Origin: Methylotenera sp.
GTDB lineage: Bacteria; Pseudomonadota; Gammaproteobacteria; Burkholderiales; Methylophilaceae
Reading direction: 5' to 3'
NCBI RefSeq assembly: GCF_029945535.1
Contig: NZ_JAQSCU010000013.1
Location: forward strand, 311,522 to 375,521
Length of the DNA: 64,000 bases
The notes beneath the pieces were generated by a model. It searched no databases. It saw nothing but the letters and a program-made list of their open reading frames with translations, and was not told the DNA's origin. Positions 11,001-19,748 of the stretch are shown piece after piece. How positions within the stretch are numbered: the stretch's first letter is position 1; each line of letters begins with the position of its first letter. A program made the position numbers and the translations under genes.

Positions 11001-11641
11001 AACGACTATATTCTGTGGGGAAGCCAAGTACTGGCTTAGCCCGACATGACGGGCTAAAGCCCGACCTACAAATGAATGAACAACCTGACGTTTTAGGTGA
11101 TTTCTCAAGTGAGCGTTCTCGTGAAATTGATTTCCAAAAACACTGTGGCACACTCGCGCATCTATACATGGAACTGTTCGCAAAAACAGATTTGCAAACT
11201 TGGACAACCCAACGCTTACAACAATGCCAGCCAGCTATGCAAAAGTGGCTGGCGCAACAAGGGCATGCTAAGCAATTAGCTGATCAGGGTGCAGTGCAAG
11301 TGTTAGCAGCTTTGCAAACCACCTTAGCAAGTGAAGCCGGACAATGGGTTTTGCAAAACCATACGTATGCTGTCAGTGAGTTAAGTTTGTTACAGACACA
11401 AGAGGATGGTGTTAAGAACCATGTGTTAGATCGTACTTTTGTTGAGAACGGCGTACGATGGATTGTGGATTATAAATTGACGACTTTGAATGAGGTGAAA
11501 AATACAGCAGATGACTTAAGTCTGCTGGCTGAGCAGCATCGTCCGCAATTAGAGCGTTATGCAGGCTTGTTTAGTCATGAAAATTTGCCTATTAAAAAGG
11601 CGGTGCTGTTTTTGAATGTGGGTAAATTGGTGGAGTTATAA
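8072..11641 (+). CDS. AddA-like UvrD-family helicase/exonuclease
   Basis: The 1189-residue product starts at ATG 8072, overlapping the AddB-like stop. Walker A is APAGAGKTE (about residues 35-43), the LTFTNKAAAEM motif Ia follows, and LLIDEFQDTSPVQ, GDPMQSIYRFR and LTIHKSKGLEFD are the later superfamily 1A motifs. The C-terminus has a RecB-type nuclease signature (LDRTF then WIVDYK, about residues 1119-1135). It should be the ATP-driven motor and nuclease of an AddAB-type recombination-initiation complex. A 111-nt REP composite at 10960-11070 is inserted in frame in the linker before the nuclease domain, adding about 37 residues. Confidence 0.88.
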   Translation: MMLAVKAPDLSALDLNEMDTLNRVRALELASFIVEAPAGAGKTELLTQRYLKLLATVNEPEEIIALTFTNKAAAEMRNRILLSLENAQNQTVEAAAHKLKTRELANAALLQSNAKSWDIINQPSRLRILTIDALCSSLTRQMPLLSKFGGQPAVSDDIDSHYIEASRRAIAHIVHETKPDDTVTIALSYLDNNSEKLAELLAKMLARRDQWLPHAVDLHSKDIEEVSQNTTVALQHLIAENLQAVLNTLTSRVQRLFMPIARYAASNLEPDAEIAPLRDWQQPLTAEAECLPEWQALANFLVTKSERTFRKSLNKNMGFPATPEGKTYKEAYSEIVNSLESSLVIASVLDLPALVNIAENQEIIKALTRLLILAERHLWIAFQAAGEVDFVAIAQSAQLALENEQGATDLALKLDYKISHLLIDEFQDTSPVQTRLIEKLIEGWQSQDSESGDGRTLFCVGDPMQSIYRFRKADVSLFLQASEFGIGHLPLTRLQLSRNNRSHPAVVDWINNAFKQIFPANDNINQGAISYRKFTATRPTIVGEGVTLHPLILEEAGQEDSPKADLKQIEASYVADLIVKLRSENSANHNIAVLVRSRSHLKELVSEIRRNHPALKFQAVEIEHLNERQTVQDALSLVCALHHRADRTHWLNVLRAPWCGLTLADLHALAGDNHRATIWQLMQDKARLSRLSEDGQLRLAHVNAVLTAAFNGQGRMPLRRWLESTWLQLGGGKCLVDAGDNRDVQVFFDLVEKTGRSGHLDIASLELGMQKLYAKPDIEADGSVQFLTIHKSKGLEFDAVILPALNRQPRNGDNELVLWQEVMVDNHLHLIVAPLKSKAVAKSNTKNNTGADVYDFLKNLEKTRADNELVRLLYVAATRAHRQLHLIASLQANKEGEVKPTANSLLQALWPAVEADFAQAIPITQNVNASATLDINQFKPQLQRLPSEHFIQISNSTLTGDDIVGRGFTQNKEFDFERLYSVGKPSTGLARHDGLKPDLQMNEQPDVLGDFSSERSREIDFQKHCGTLAHLYMELFAKTDLQTWTTQRLQQCQPAMQKWLAQQGHAKQLADQGAVQVLAALQTTLASEAGQWVLQNHTYAVSELSLLQTQEDGVKNHVLDRTFVENGVRWIVDYKLTTLNEVKNTADDLSLLAEQHRPQLERYAGLFSHENLPIKKAVLFLNVGKLVEL
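10960..11070. repeat. Composite REP element inserted in frame in the addA-like gene
   Basis: Starts with the TGTAGGTCGGG head and ends with CGGGCTAAAGCCCGACCTACA-type sequence like the element at 7010. The 5' arm is interrupted by about 55 nt containing a smaller inverted repeat (CAGAATA near 10979, TATTCTG near 11009). The total of 111 nt is 37 codons and stays open. It encodes VGRGF...GLARHDGLKPDLQ, so the distal part is read in the same frame as the copy in the neighbouring gene. Confidence 0.8.
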
Positions 11642-12043
11642 GTTTGTAGGGTGGGGTTTAAACCCCACGTGGTAAATGATGCCATCTGCTAGCTGCTAGC
11701 TCAGGATCAAGAACACACCTATCTGATTAGTACACAGTTTATTTCGCCTCTAGGCGAGTTACTTACTTTTGCTTGCTCAAAAGTAAGTAACCAAAGAATA
11801 CCGGCAGGTGGCATCCCCAACCTCGCTAAGTGCTAAAGCACTAAGTCGGTTGCGAAAAGCACCCCCTCCCGCTTGTTTCCTATTCTGCTCAATTTCATGG
11901 GTGGCAATCGGAAACTCACCTAATAAAATCAATTGGGTTCAAACAGTCGCTTGCCGAAAACTCCCATGAAACTGAGCAGAACAGGCGCGGTAGCAGGGGA
12001 TAAAAGGGCGATGAAGTATGTATGGACGTAAGGTTTGATTCTA
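11642..12043. repeat. Gene-free, repeat-rich gap between addA-like and dedA
   Basis: No credible ORF. It holds an 18-bp perfect palindrome (11651-11668, GTGGGGTTTAAACCCCAC) with a GTAG-type head, and a 14-bp inverted repeat with a 6-nt loop (11758-11771 and 11778-11791, TTACTTACTTTTG arms). It also has a long imperfect inverted repeat of 23-nt arms (11879-11901 and 11963-11985). This looks like an accumulation of short dispersed elements, possibly a mobile-element remnant. Confidence 0.6.
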
Positions 12044-12655
12044 TCAGTTTTGCTTAAAATGACGTCGCACATACCAAACCACGAACAATAAGCCAGCGGC
12101 AGCAATCACATAATGAAACTCATGAAAGTATACTTTTAGACTTTCCCAGTTTTGACCAAATTTCATGCCTGCGTAGGCTAATAGCCAGCACCAAATGAAC
12201 GAGCCTACAAAAGTGTAAATAATGAATTTAGACATATTCATACGCACTACACCAGCGGGGAAGGCAATGAATGTGCGTATCGCAGGCAACATGCGGGCAA
12301 TGAGAATAATAATTTCACCGTGCTTCGCAAATAAACGATCGGCCAAATCCAAATCTTGTTTAGACAGTAAAATATACTTTCCGTATCTCTCCGCGAGTGG
12401 GCGACCACCAAACATACCTACGTAGTAGGCTGGAATTGAACCTACTACACAGCCAATTGCGCCAGCTAATGCTACTAGCCACAATACCATTTCACCTTTG
12501 TAAACCAAAAAACCAGCAAATGGCATGATGATTTCTGACGGTAGTGGAATACAGGCAGATTCAATCGCCATGAGCAGTACGATGCCGCCGTAGCCCATCG
12601 TAGAGATGACACTCATAATCCATGTGGCAATAAACGCGATTAGTTTTTCTAGCAT
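12044..12655 (-). CDS. DedA-family membrane protein
   Basis: The 203-residue polytopic inner-membrane protein shows DedA (SNARE-associated/VTT) hallmarks: an early ESACIPLPSE motif (about residues 32-41) and the later ARMLPAIRTFIAFPAGVVRM segment of the re-entrant region. DedA proteins are linked to lipid carrier or phospholipid flipping and envelope homeostasis; which substrate applies here cannot be read. It follows mfd on the same strand with a 16-base gap, so co-transcription is likely. Confidence 0.9.
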   Translation of the reverse strand: MLEKLIAFIATWIMSVISTMGYGGIVLLMAIESACIPLPSEIIMPFAGFLVYKGEMVLWLVALAGAIGCVVGSIPAYYVGMFGGRPLAERYGKYILLSKQDLDLADRLFAKHGEIIILIARMLPAIRTFIAFPAGVVRMNMSKFIIYTFVGSFIWCWLLAYAGMKFGQNWESLKVYFHEFHYVIAAAGLLFVVWYVRRHFKQN

Positions 12656-12671
12656 GGTATTAACTACTTTC

Positions 12672-15600
12672 TTATATAAATTCTTTGAGTAACGTTTTCA
12701 CAAAATCAGTTCTTAGGTTCAGGTCTTCTAACCCTATCGTCACTCTTAACTTATCAGGGCCATTCATGCGACAGCGGCGGTCACGCTGTAATAAGGCAAT
12801 CAACTTGGTTGGGTCAATATCTGCTTTGGGGTTAAATTGTAGCTGAATAGCTTCAGAACTGGCGTCAATTTTAATGATGCCAATCGCTTTAGCTGCTATT
12901 CGTAATCTATGGCAGGCGATGAGTGCTTCGCCTTGCTCTGGCAGTAAGCCAAAGCGGTCGATCAGCTCTTCTTGCATATTGTCTAAATCATCGTCATTTA
13001 TGCAGTTAGCTAGGCGTTTATAAATGACCAAGCGCTCATGCACATCTGGGCAATATTTGGTGGGTAGCAGCGCGGGCGTATGTAAATTGATTTCAGTCGT
13101 GACACCTAGCGGTGCATTTAAATCAGGCTCTTTGCCCGCTTTGAGTTGCTTCACTGCATAGTTGAGCATATCAGAATACAAATGAAAGCCAATTTCCTGC
13201 ATTTCACCACTTTGGCTGTCACCTAATAATTCCCCTGCGCCGCGAATTTCTAAGTCGTGCATGGCAAGGTGGAATCCAGCACCTAGATCTTCCATCAGTT
13301 GAATCGCATCTAAGCGTTTTTGCGCTTGCACGGTGATTTTACGATCTGGATCTGTGAGCAAGTAAGCATAAGCTTGGTGATGCGAGCGACCTACGCGGCC
13401 ACGTAGCTGGTGCATTTGCGCTAAGCCAAACATATCGGCTTTATTTAGAATAATAGTATTGGCCGTTGGCACATCAATACCAGTTTCAATAATGGTCGTA
13501 CAAAGCAATAGGTTGTAACGTTGATTATAAAAGTCACGCATGACATGTTCTAGCTCGCGCTCACGTAGCTGGCCATGTGCGACAGCGATGCGAGCATCGG
13601 GCACAATGCGTTCAAGCTTTTCGCGCATGGAGTGGATGGTATCCACTTCATTATGTAAGAAATAAACCTGACCACCACGCTTAAATTCACGCATGACGGC
13701 TTCGCGAATGATGCCTTCAGAATAATCGGTATGGAATGTTTTAATGCTCAAACGTTTTTGCGGTGGCGTGGTGATAATTGAAAACTCGCGCAAGCCTTCC
13801 ATTGCCATGCTTAAGGTACGTGGAATCGGTGTGGCTGTTAGCGTGAGTATATCGACTTCAGCACGTAAGGCTTTTAACTGCTCTTTTTGGCGCACTCCGA
13901 AACGGTGCTCTTCATCTAACACCACTAGACCTAAATTCTTAAACTTCACATCTTTTTGAATCAAGCGATGCGTACCGATAATAATGTCAATTTGCCCAGC
14001 TTCTAAGCCAGCCAAAGCTTCTTTTTGTTCTTTGGCAGTTCTAAAGCGCGAGATTTCAGCAATTTTAATCGGCCATTCAGCAAAGCGATCTTTAAAGTTA
14101 TTGAAATGTTGCTCGGCTAATAGCGTGGTTGGTACTAGCACGGCGACTTGACGGCCGCCCATCACCGCTACAAAAGCCGCACGTAGCGCAACTTCAGTTT
14201 TACCAAAGCCTACATCGCCACAGACCAGTCTATCCATCGGGCGACCAGATTGCATGTCTTTGATAACGTTTTCTATGGCTTCTAATTGGTCTGGCGTTTC
14301 TTCAAATGGAAAACCTTCACAGAAGGTTTCATAATCGTGCAAGCTTAAGGTGAATGCATGACCACGACGTGATGCACGCTGAGCGTATAAATTGAGTAAT
14401 TCAGCAGCAGTATCACGAATTTGTTTAAGTGCTTTTTTCTTGGCTTTTTCCCAATTGCCGCTACCTAAACGATGCAAGGGTGCAGATTCAGGTGGTCCAC
14501 CAGAATAACGTGAAATTAAGAAAAGCTGTGAAACTGGTACATACAGTTTATCGTCACCAAAATATTCCAATAGCAAAAGCTCAGTTTCACCTTCACCAAA
14601 ATCAATATTTACCAAGCCTTTGTAACGGCCAACGCCATGCTGCTCATGCACCACCGGGTCGTCCATGCGTAGCTCAGATAAATCTTTGAGCATGCCTTCA
14701 GTGCTACGGGCTTTTTCTTTTTCTCTACGACGTTGTTGGCGAACTGTGGCGGCATACAGTTCAGCTTCAGTAATCACTGCGATTGATTCGTTGACTGTTT
14801 TATTTTCTAAGCAAAAACCATGATGCAGCGGTGAAACGCCTAGCATTACTTTTTCTTTAGAATCGACGAACTCCGCCCATGTTTCAATTAAGGCTGGTTG
14901 TAAACCATGTTCAGCAAATAACTGCGAAATGGTTTCTCTGCGGCCTAGGCTTTCTGCAGCAATTAAAATACGACCAGAAAAATCACTGATGTAACTTTGT
15001 AGCTTATGCAAAGGCGCCTCAGCACGGCGTTCAATATCCAGTGCAGGCAAGCCAGTTGATTTGCTATTAGTGTTTAATAAAATACGTGTAAATTGGTGTG
15101 TGGCGCTGAAGAAGTCTTCTGTTTTAATCAGCAACGTTTCAGGTGTTAATAACGGACGTTCTGCGTCATGTGCCAATGTGCGGTAACGAGATTGCGCCTC
15201 GCGCCAAAACTGTTGCGCGCTATGGTCTAAATCGCCATGCAAACAAAGCACGCAATCCGTTGGCAGGTAGTCGAGGAGGGTCGCTGTTTGTTCAAAAAAT
15301 AGCGGTAAATACCATTCAATACCGCCAGAAGCTATGCCTTTGCTGACATCTTTATAAATCTTGGCGCGTTGTGGGTCGCCTTCAAAGGCTTCTCTAAACT
15401 GGCCACGAAATAGCGCGACACCCGCTTCATCTAGTGGAAACTCACGTGCAGGTAATAGTCGAATTTCTGGCACTGGATAAAGGCTGCGCTGTGTGTCTAC
15501 ATCAAACGTGCGTATGGTTTCAATTTCGTTATCAAATAAATCAATACGATAAGGTAGCGCTGAACCCATAGGAAATAAATCGACTAAACCGCCACGTACA

Positions 15601-16100
15601 CTAAACTCACCATGCGAAATCACTTGGCTCACATGATGGTAGCCCGCTTCAGCACATTGGCGTCGTAATGCTTCGGTATCAAGTATCTGACCTTTTTTAA
15701 GCATAAAGGTATTCGCACTTAAGTAAGCCTTGGGGCTCAGGCGAATTAAGGCGGTTGATAACGGCACAATAATCACGTCACATGAATTTTGGCTAATCTG
15801 GTAAAGCGTTGTGAGTCGATCAGAAATTAAATCAGGATGTGGTGAAAATTGATCGTAGGGGAGCGTTTCCCAATCAGGCAATAAATTAACCGTGAGGGAG
15901 GGTGCAAAGTACGGAATTTCTTCAAGCAGCCGCTGCGCATCAAACGCATTTGCAGTAATAATCACTAATGGTTTTGTGGGCGTGGCACTTTTAATTTTAA
16001 GCGCTAACTCAGCTAAAGCTAGTCCATCTTCGCCATTGGTTGAAAGCTCAACACGGTTAGATTGACCTGATTTTGGAACTAGCAGTGAAGTCTGCGACAT
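12672..16100 (-). CDS. mfd: Transcription-repair coupling factor Mfd
   Basis: The 1142-residue product has the full Mfd layout: an N-terminal UvrB-like region, a CarD-like RNA-polymerase-interacting domain (DDPVVHEQHGVGRYKGL, about residue 480), then RecG-like translocase motifs GDVGFGKTE (about 628), LDEEHRFG (about 727) and LTATPIPRT. The C-terminal TRCF domain follows. It removes RNA polymerase stalled at lesions and recruits UvrA. Length matches the usual ~1150 residues. The start is ATG at 16100. dedA follows 16 bases downstream. Confidence 0.97.
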   Translation of the reverse strand: MSQTSLLVPKSGQSNRVELSTNGEDGLALAELALKIKSATPTKPLVIITANAFDAQRLLEEIPYFAPSLTVNLLPDWETLPYDQFSPHPDLISDRLTTLYQISQNSCDVIIVPLSTALIRLSPKAYLSANTFMLKKGQILDTEALRRQCAEAGYHHVSQVISHGEFSVRGGLVDLFPMGSALPYRIDLFDNEIETIRTFDVDTQRSLYPVPEIRLLPAREFPLDEAGVALFRGQFREAFEGDPQRAKIYKDVSKGIASGGIEWYLPLFFEQTATLLDYLPTDCVLCLHGDLDHSAQQFWREAQSRYRTLAHDAERPLLTPETLLIKTEDFFSATHQFTRILLNTNSKSTGLPALDIERRAEAPLHKLQSYISDFSGRILIAAESLGRRETISQLFAEHGLQPALIETWAEFVDSKEKVMLGVSPLHHGFCLENKTVNESIAVITEAELYAATVRQQRRREKEKARSTEGMLKDLSELRMDDPVVHEQHGVGRYKGLVNIDFGEGETELLLLEYFGDDKLYVPVSQLFLISRYSGGPPESAPLHRLGSGNWEKAKKKALKQIRDTAAELLNLYAQRASRRGHAFTLSLHDYETFCEGFPFEETPDQLEAIENVIKDMQSGRPMDRLVCGDVGFGKTEVALRAAFVAVMGGRQVAVLVPTTLLAEQHFNNFKDRFAEWPIKIAEISRFRTAKEQKEALAGLEAGQIDIIIGTHRLIQKDVKFKNLGLVVLDEEHRFGVRQKEQLKALRAEVDILTLTATPIPRTLSMAMEGLREFSIITTPPQKRLSIKTFHTDYSEGIIREAVMREFKRGGQVYFLHNEVDTIHSMREKLERIVPDARIAVAHGQLRERELEHVMRDFYNQRYNLLLCTTIIETGIDVPTANTIILNKADMFGLAQMHQLRGRVGRSHHQAYAYLLTDPDRKITVQAQKRLDAIQLMEDLGAGFHLAMHDLEIRGAGELLGDSQSGEMQEIGFHLYSDMLNYAVKQLKAGKEPDLNAPLGVTTEINLHTPALLPTKYCPDVHERLVIYKRLANCINDDDLDNMQEELIDRFGLLPEQGEALIACHRLRIAAKAIGIIKIDASSEAIQLQFNPKADIDPTKLIALLQRDRRCRMNGPDKLRVTIGLEDLNLRTDFVKTLLKEFI

Positions 16101-16266
16101 GAATAAATTTAATGAAGTTTTGAAAGGCTAGATTATAACGGCACAGGCAATAGTGAGCTGTTTTTTCTTACAGTTAATCACTTAAATAATGGTGTATTTT
16201 TGTTGATTTATATTGAATTAGAGACTTTTGCACGAAGTAACCTTATATACTAAAAACACTCAATTC

Positions 16267-16338
16267 GTCATTCTGAGCTTAGCGAAGAATCCATGGAACC
16301 TGTTATGTCGATGGATTCTTCGCTAAGCTCAGAATGAC
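16267..16338. repeat. Long perfect inverted repeat (GTCATTCTGAG family)
   Basis: Two 28-bp perfect arms (16267-16294 and 16311-16338) around a 16-nt spacer. A very similar element is at 33660-33739. It lies between mfd and kdoO; for leftward transcription it could act as a strong hairpin at the end of the kdoO transcript. Confidence 0.8.
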
Positions 16339-16391
16339 TGTTTTTAGCATTTTTGTTTGAAATTGAACCATTTACTTTTTGTACAAACATT

Positions 16392-17282
16392 TTAACTAAC
16401 CAAAGGTTTATTTAACATTTTCTCTAACACTTTTAACGGTGCTGTTTCTGGCCATTTAAGTGCGTTAACGGGTAGGGAGAATGTTTGTTCCATCATGTAT
16501 TGACCAGCCATGGCAGCGTGCAGCACTTGGTCAGAATAGACAATCCAAGTGGTTCCTGGCATGAAGTTGACGGATTGCTGAGGTGCATGCTGTTGGTAAT
16601 GCATGTCAGCTTTGAGTTGGTCGTGCAACTGCAGCATACGATGGTCGTATTCGGTACGCGTTCTTTTGGTAATATGAAGCTGCTTCATTAACCAAGCTTG
16701 CATAGGCAGCAATGCTTTGGTTTTAGGTAAATAGGCTTCTGCCATTTTATCAAACGGTTCGCCTACCCGCCAAACACGTGGTTTGCCATTAGGATTGACA
16801 TTATTAAACACCCTGAGCAGTCGTGTGCCTTGTGTAGGGTTAGATGGAAACGCATCTGAATGTAAGCGAGTATCATCTTTACGGTATGAACTCGCACGAG
16901 TTTCCACTTCAAGTGGTCTAAAGCTTGTATTGGCAACGGTGAGGTTTGGCACATAACTCGGTAATATTGCCGAGATAAGCTGTAGTGACTGATCTGCATA
17001 GCGCTGTATCATCGCTTGTATTGCCGCTAAGTCGGCCTCGCTGCCTATTGCGCCTTTTAGCCCACTACAAACTCCTGCGCGAGGCCTTAATGAGATATTC
17101 TTAGATTTTTTATCTGCCCAATCTGTGGAGAGGAATTTCTGCTCTTCGGGTAATAACTTGAATTCGAGTTGCGGTAGCGCAACCACATGCCCATGCTCTA
17201 AGGCATCAATCACTTCATCGCTCACAGAGGAATTTACCGTGATGTCCCACTGATTAAAATCAAATGTTTTGATGATATTCAT
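16392..17282 (-). CDS. kdoO: Kdo hydroxylase (Fe(II)/2-oxoglutarate-dependent)
   Basis: The 296-residue product matches the KdoO family (DUF2843), which converts Kdo of lipopolysaccharide to D-glycero-D-talo-oct-2-ulosonic acid (Ko). The likely iron ligands are His and Asp of LHSDAF (about residue 140) and His of QVLHAAM (about 255), in a cupin-type fold, with RPRAGVCSGLKG near the N-terminus typical of the family. It starts 17 bases after tldD, last in the yhdP-nit-tldD-kdoO cluster, which fits an envelope-related role. Confidence 0.85.
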   Translation of the reverse strand: MNIIKTFDFNQWDITVNSSVSDEVIDALEHGHVVALPQLEFKLLPEEQKFLSTDWADKKSKNISLRPRAGVCSGLKGAIGSEADLAAIQAMIQRYADQSLQLISAILPSYVPNLTVANTSFRPLEVETRASSYRKDDTRLHSDAFPSNPTQGTRLLRVFNNVNPNGKPRVWRVGEPFDKMAEAYLPKTKALLPMQAWLMKQLHITKRTRTEYDHRMLQLHDQLKADMHYQQHAPQQSVNFMPGTTWIVYSDQVLHAAMAGQYMMEQTFSLPVNALKWPETAPLKVLEKMLNKPLVS

Positions 17283-17299
17283 TACTTCAATCCTAGCGT

Positions 17300-18778
17300 T
17301 TATGCCGTTCCACCTACTGTCAGTGCATCAATTTTAAGGGTAGGTTGACCTACACCAACAGGCACGCTTTGACCTTCTTTGCCACAAGTGCCGACGCCAC
17401 TGTCTAAAGACATATCGTTACCTATCATAGAGACACGTTTTAACACTTCTGGGCCATTGCCAATCAAAGTGGCCCCTTTTACAGGGTAAGTGATTTTACC
17501 GTCTTCAATCATATAGGCTTCAGCTGCGCTGAATACAAATTTACCGCTGGTGATGTCTACCTGACCACCGCCAAAGTTTGCAGCGTACAAGCCTTTTTTG
17601 ACTGATTTGATGATTTCTTCTGGTGGTAATGTACCGTTTAACATATAGGTGTTAGTCATGCGGGGCATGGGGATATGTGCGTAACTCTCACGGCGTGCAT
17701 TGCCTGTCACAGGCATATTCATGAGGCGTGCATTGAGTGTATCTTGTATATAACCGCGCAAAATGCCATCTTCAATCAGTACCGTTCTATTGGTTTGGTT
17801 ACCTTCATCATCCATGCTCAGTGAGCCACGTCTATTTTCAATCGTACCATCATCCACAATAGTAATGCCTTTAGCCGCGACTTGCTGACCTATCATGTTT
17901 GAAAAAGCCGAGCTGCCTTTGCGGTTGAAGTCGCCTTCTAAACCGTGACCGATGGCTTCGTGTAGCAAAATGCCAGGCCAACCTGCGCCTAACACTACCG
18001 TCATGCTGCCGGCTGGGGCAGGGCGTGCATCCAAGTTTACAATGGCTTGATGCACGGCTTTTTGCGCATATTCTTGTAGAATGGCATCAGTAAAATAACT
18101 ATAGTCAAAGCGACCGCCACCACCGCTAGAGCCTTGCTCACGGCGACCATTGCTCTCAGCAATTACATTGATGGAAAGGCGCACAAGAGGGCGTACATCA
18201 GCTGCCATCACGCCATCGTGGCGTGCGACCATGACCACTTCATATTCGCCAGCAATGGAGGCTGTCACTTGTGAAATACGAGAATCTAAACTTCTTGCGA
18301 TAGTCTCTAAGCGCTCGAGTAATTTTACTTTAGCGTCGGCTGAAAGCGATGCAATCGGATCTTGTGGAAGGTAGAGTTGCGATGCTTGACGTTTTATTAC
18401 CGAGTTGGCCGTTTGCTCACCACCAAGGCTAGCAATTGCCTTGGTCACTTTGGCGGCTTCTTGAAGCGCGCTTAAAGTAATGTCGTCAGAGTAAGCAAAA
18501 GCGGTTTTTTCACCACTGACTGCGCGCACGCCTACACCTTGGTCGATAGAAAAGTTGCCGGATTTAACTTGGCCTTCTTCTAGTCCCCAACTCTCAGCGC
18601 GGCTGTATTGAAAATACAGGTCAGCGTAGTCAATTTTGTGCGACATCATATCGCCTAAAACATTTTGCAGCTTCGCAATATCTAAGCTAGCTGGTGCAAG
18701 TAAAGACTCGGTAGCTAGGTCAAAATGCGTGCCTAATATTTTAGGTGAATTTGCTGATGTGTCGACTTTAGTGGTCAT
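17300..18778 (-). CDS. tldD: Metalloprotease TldD
   Basis: The 492-residue product (from ATG 18778; a TTG one codon upstream is less likely) carries the HEAIGHGLEGD zinc-type HExxxH motif around residues 272-282 and the family's C-terminal GTCGKEGQSVPVGVGQPTL segment. TldD pairs with TldE/PmbA to degrade unfolded peptides and to mature modified peptides. No tldE is in the window. It is the third gene of the leftward yhdP-nit-tldD-kdoO cluster. Confidence 0.95.
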   Translation of the reverse strand: MTTKVDTSANSPKILGTHFDLATESLLAPASLDIAKLQNVLGDMMSHKIDYADLYFQYSRAESWGLEEGQVKSGNFSIDQGVGVRAVSGEKTAFAYSDDITLSALQEAAKVTKAIASLGGEQTANSVIKRQASQLYLPQDPIASLSADAKVKLLERLETIARSLDSRISQVTASIAGEYEVVMVARHDGVMAADVRPLVRLSINVIAESNGRREQGSSGGGGRFDYSYFTDAILQEYAQKAVHQAIVNLDARPAPAGSMTVVLGAGWPGILLHEAIGHGLEGDFNRKGSSAFSNMIGQQVAAKGITIVDDGTIENRRGSLSMDDEGNQTNRTVLIEDGILRGYIQDTLNARLMNMPVTGNARRESYAHIPMPRMTNTYMLNGTLPPEEIIKSVKKGLYAANFGGGQVDITSGKFVFSAAEAYMIEDGKITYPVKGATLIGNGPEVLKRVSMIGNDMSLDSGVGTCGKEGQSVPVGVGQPTLKIDALTVGGTA

Positions 18779-18826
18779 CAATGGTGATTCCGATTGTATA
18801 GGTTACGTTCTATTTACTTACAAGAT

Positions 18827-19693
18827 TTACTTAATAGTACGGTGTTTAAGTGCAGGTAAACTTTTTCTCAAGCTGGCCTGGTATTGTGGGTTCATCGTAG
18901 CAATTACAACGCCAGAGCCACGAGGTAGTCTGTCTAAAATAACGCCCCATGGGTCAACAATCATACTGTTACCATGTGTTTCGCGCCCTGATAAATGATA
19001 ACCACCTTGCGCTGGCGCTACTACATAACAGAGGTTTTCGATAGCGCGCGCACGAATCAAGGTTTCCCAATGCGCTCTGCCAGTAGTATCAGTAAACGCC
19101 GCTGGCACAATAATCATACTGACTTCACCCATGGCACGGTAAAGTTCAGGAAAGCGCAAGTCATAGCATATTGATAGGCCAATTTTACCAAATGGTGTAT
19201 CAACGACTTGAATCTCATTACCAGATTCTATGGTTTTTTCTTCGTGATAATGCTCGTTACCTAAGTCTAAGCCAAACAAATGAATTTTATCGTAGCGTGC
19301 AACCTGCTTACCTTTATCGTCATATACCAAGCAGCTATTGCGAACTTTATTAGGAAAATTGCTGGAGAGTGGGACTGAACCGCCAACTAACCAAATTTTA
19401 TGCTTTTTAGCCATTTTGCTTAAAAATGCTTGAATTGGACCTTTGCCTTCTTCTTCTCGCACTGCGACTTTGTCAGTTTCTTTCAGTCCCATAATGGCGA
19501 AATATTCTGGCAACGCAACCAGCTTTGCACCCTGATTAGCCGCAACTTCAATCAAACGCTCTGCTTCATTTAGGTTAGCCGAAACTTGCGGGCCTGATGC
19601 CATTTGAATGGCGGCAATCTTGATGATGTTGCTGTCAGCATTCAAGCTGCTTGGTTTTGCCTTGGTGGTTCTTAAGCGCGAGGTAATAGCCAT
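18827..19693 (-). CDS. Carbon-nitrogen hydrolase (nitrilase superfamily, Nit1/deaminated glutathione amidase-like)
   Basis: The 288-residue product shows the Glu-Lys-Cys triad: Glu in ALPEYFAIM (about 61), Lys in YDKIHLFG (about 134) and Cys in SICYDLRFPELYR (about 175). The surrounding sequence matches the NitA/Nit1 branch that hydrolyses deaminated glutathione, a repair reaction. Substrate assignment is by family resemblance only. Its position between yhdP and tldD is the arrangement often seen in proteobacteria. Confidence 0.88.
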   Translation of the reverse strand: MAITSRLRTTKAKPSSLNADSNIIKIAAIQMASGPQVSANLNEAERLIEVAANQGAKLVALPEYFAIMGLKETDKVAVREEEGKGPIQAFLSKMAKKHKIWLVGGSVPLSSNFPNKVRNSCLVYDDKGKQVARYDKIHLFGLDLGNEHYHEEKTIESGNEIQVVDTPFGKIGLSICYDLRFPELYRAMGEVSMIIVPAAFTDTTGRAHWETLIRARAIENLCYVVAPAQGGYHLSGRETHGNSMIVDPWGVILDRLPRGSGVVIATMNPQYQASLRKSLPALKHRTIK

Positions 19694-19748
19694 AATTAAT
19701 CCAAAAGTTTTGTTATTAATGCGATTGTTAAGTTGATATGATTTCTAA

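Noticed and set aside
10974-11207. Minus-strand ORFs over the addA REP insertion
   Set aside because: Same palindrome effect inside a strong coding region.
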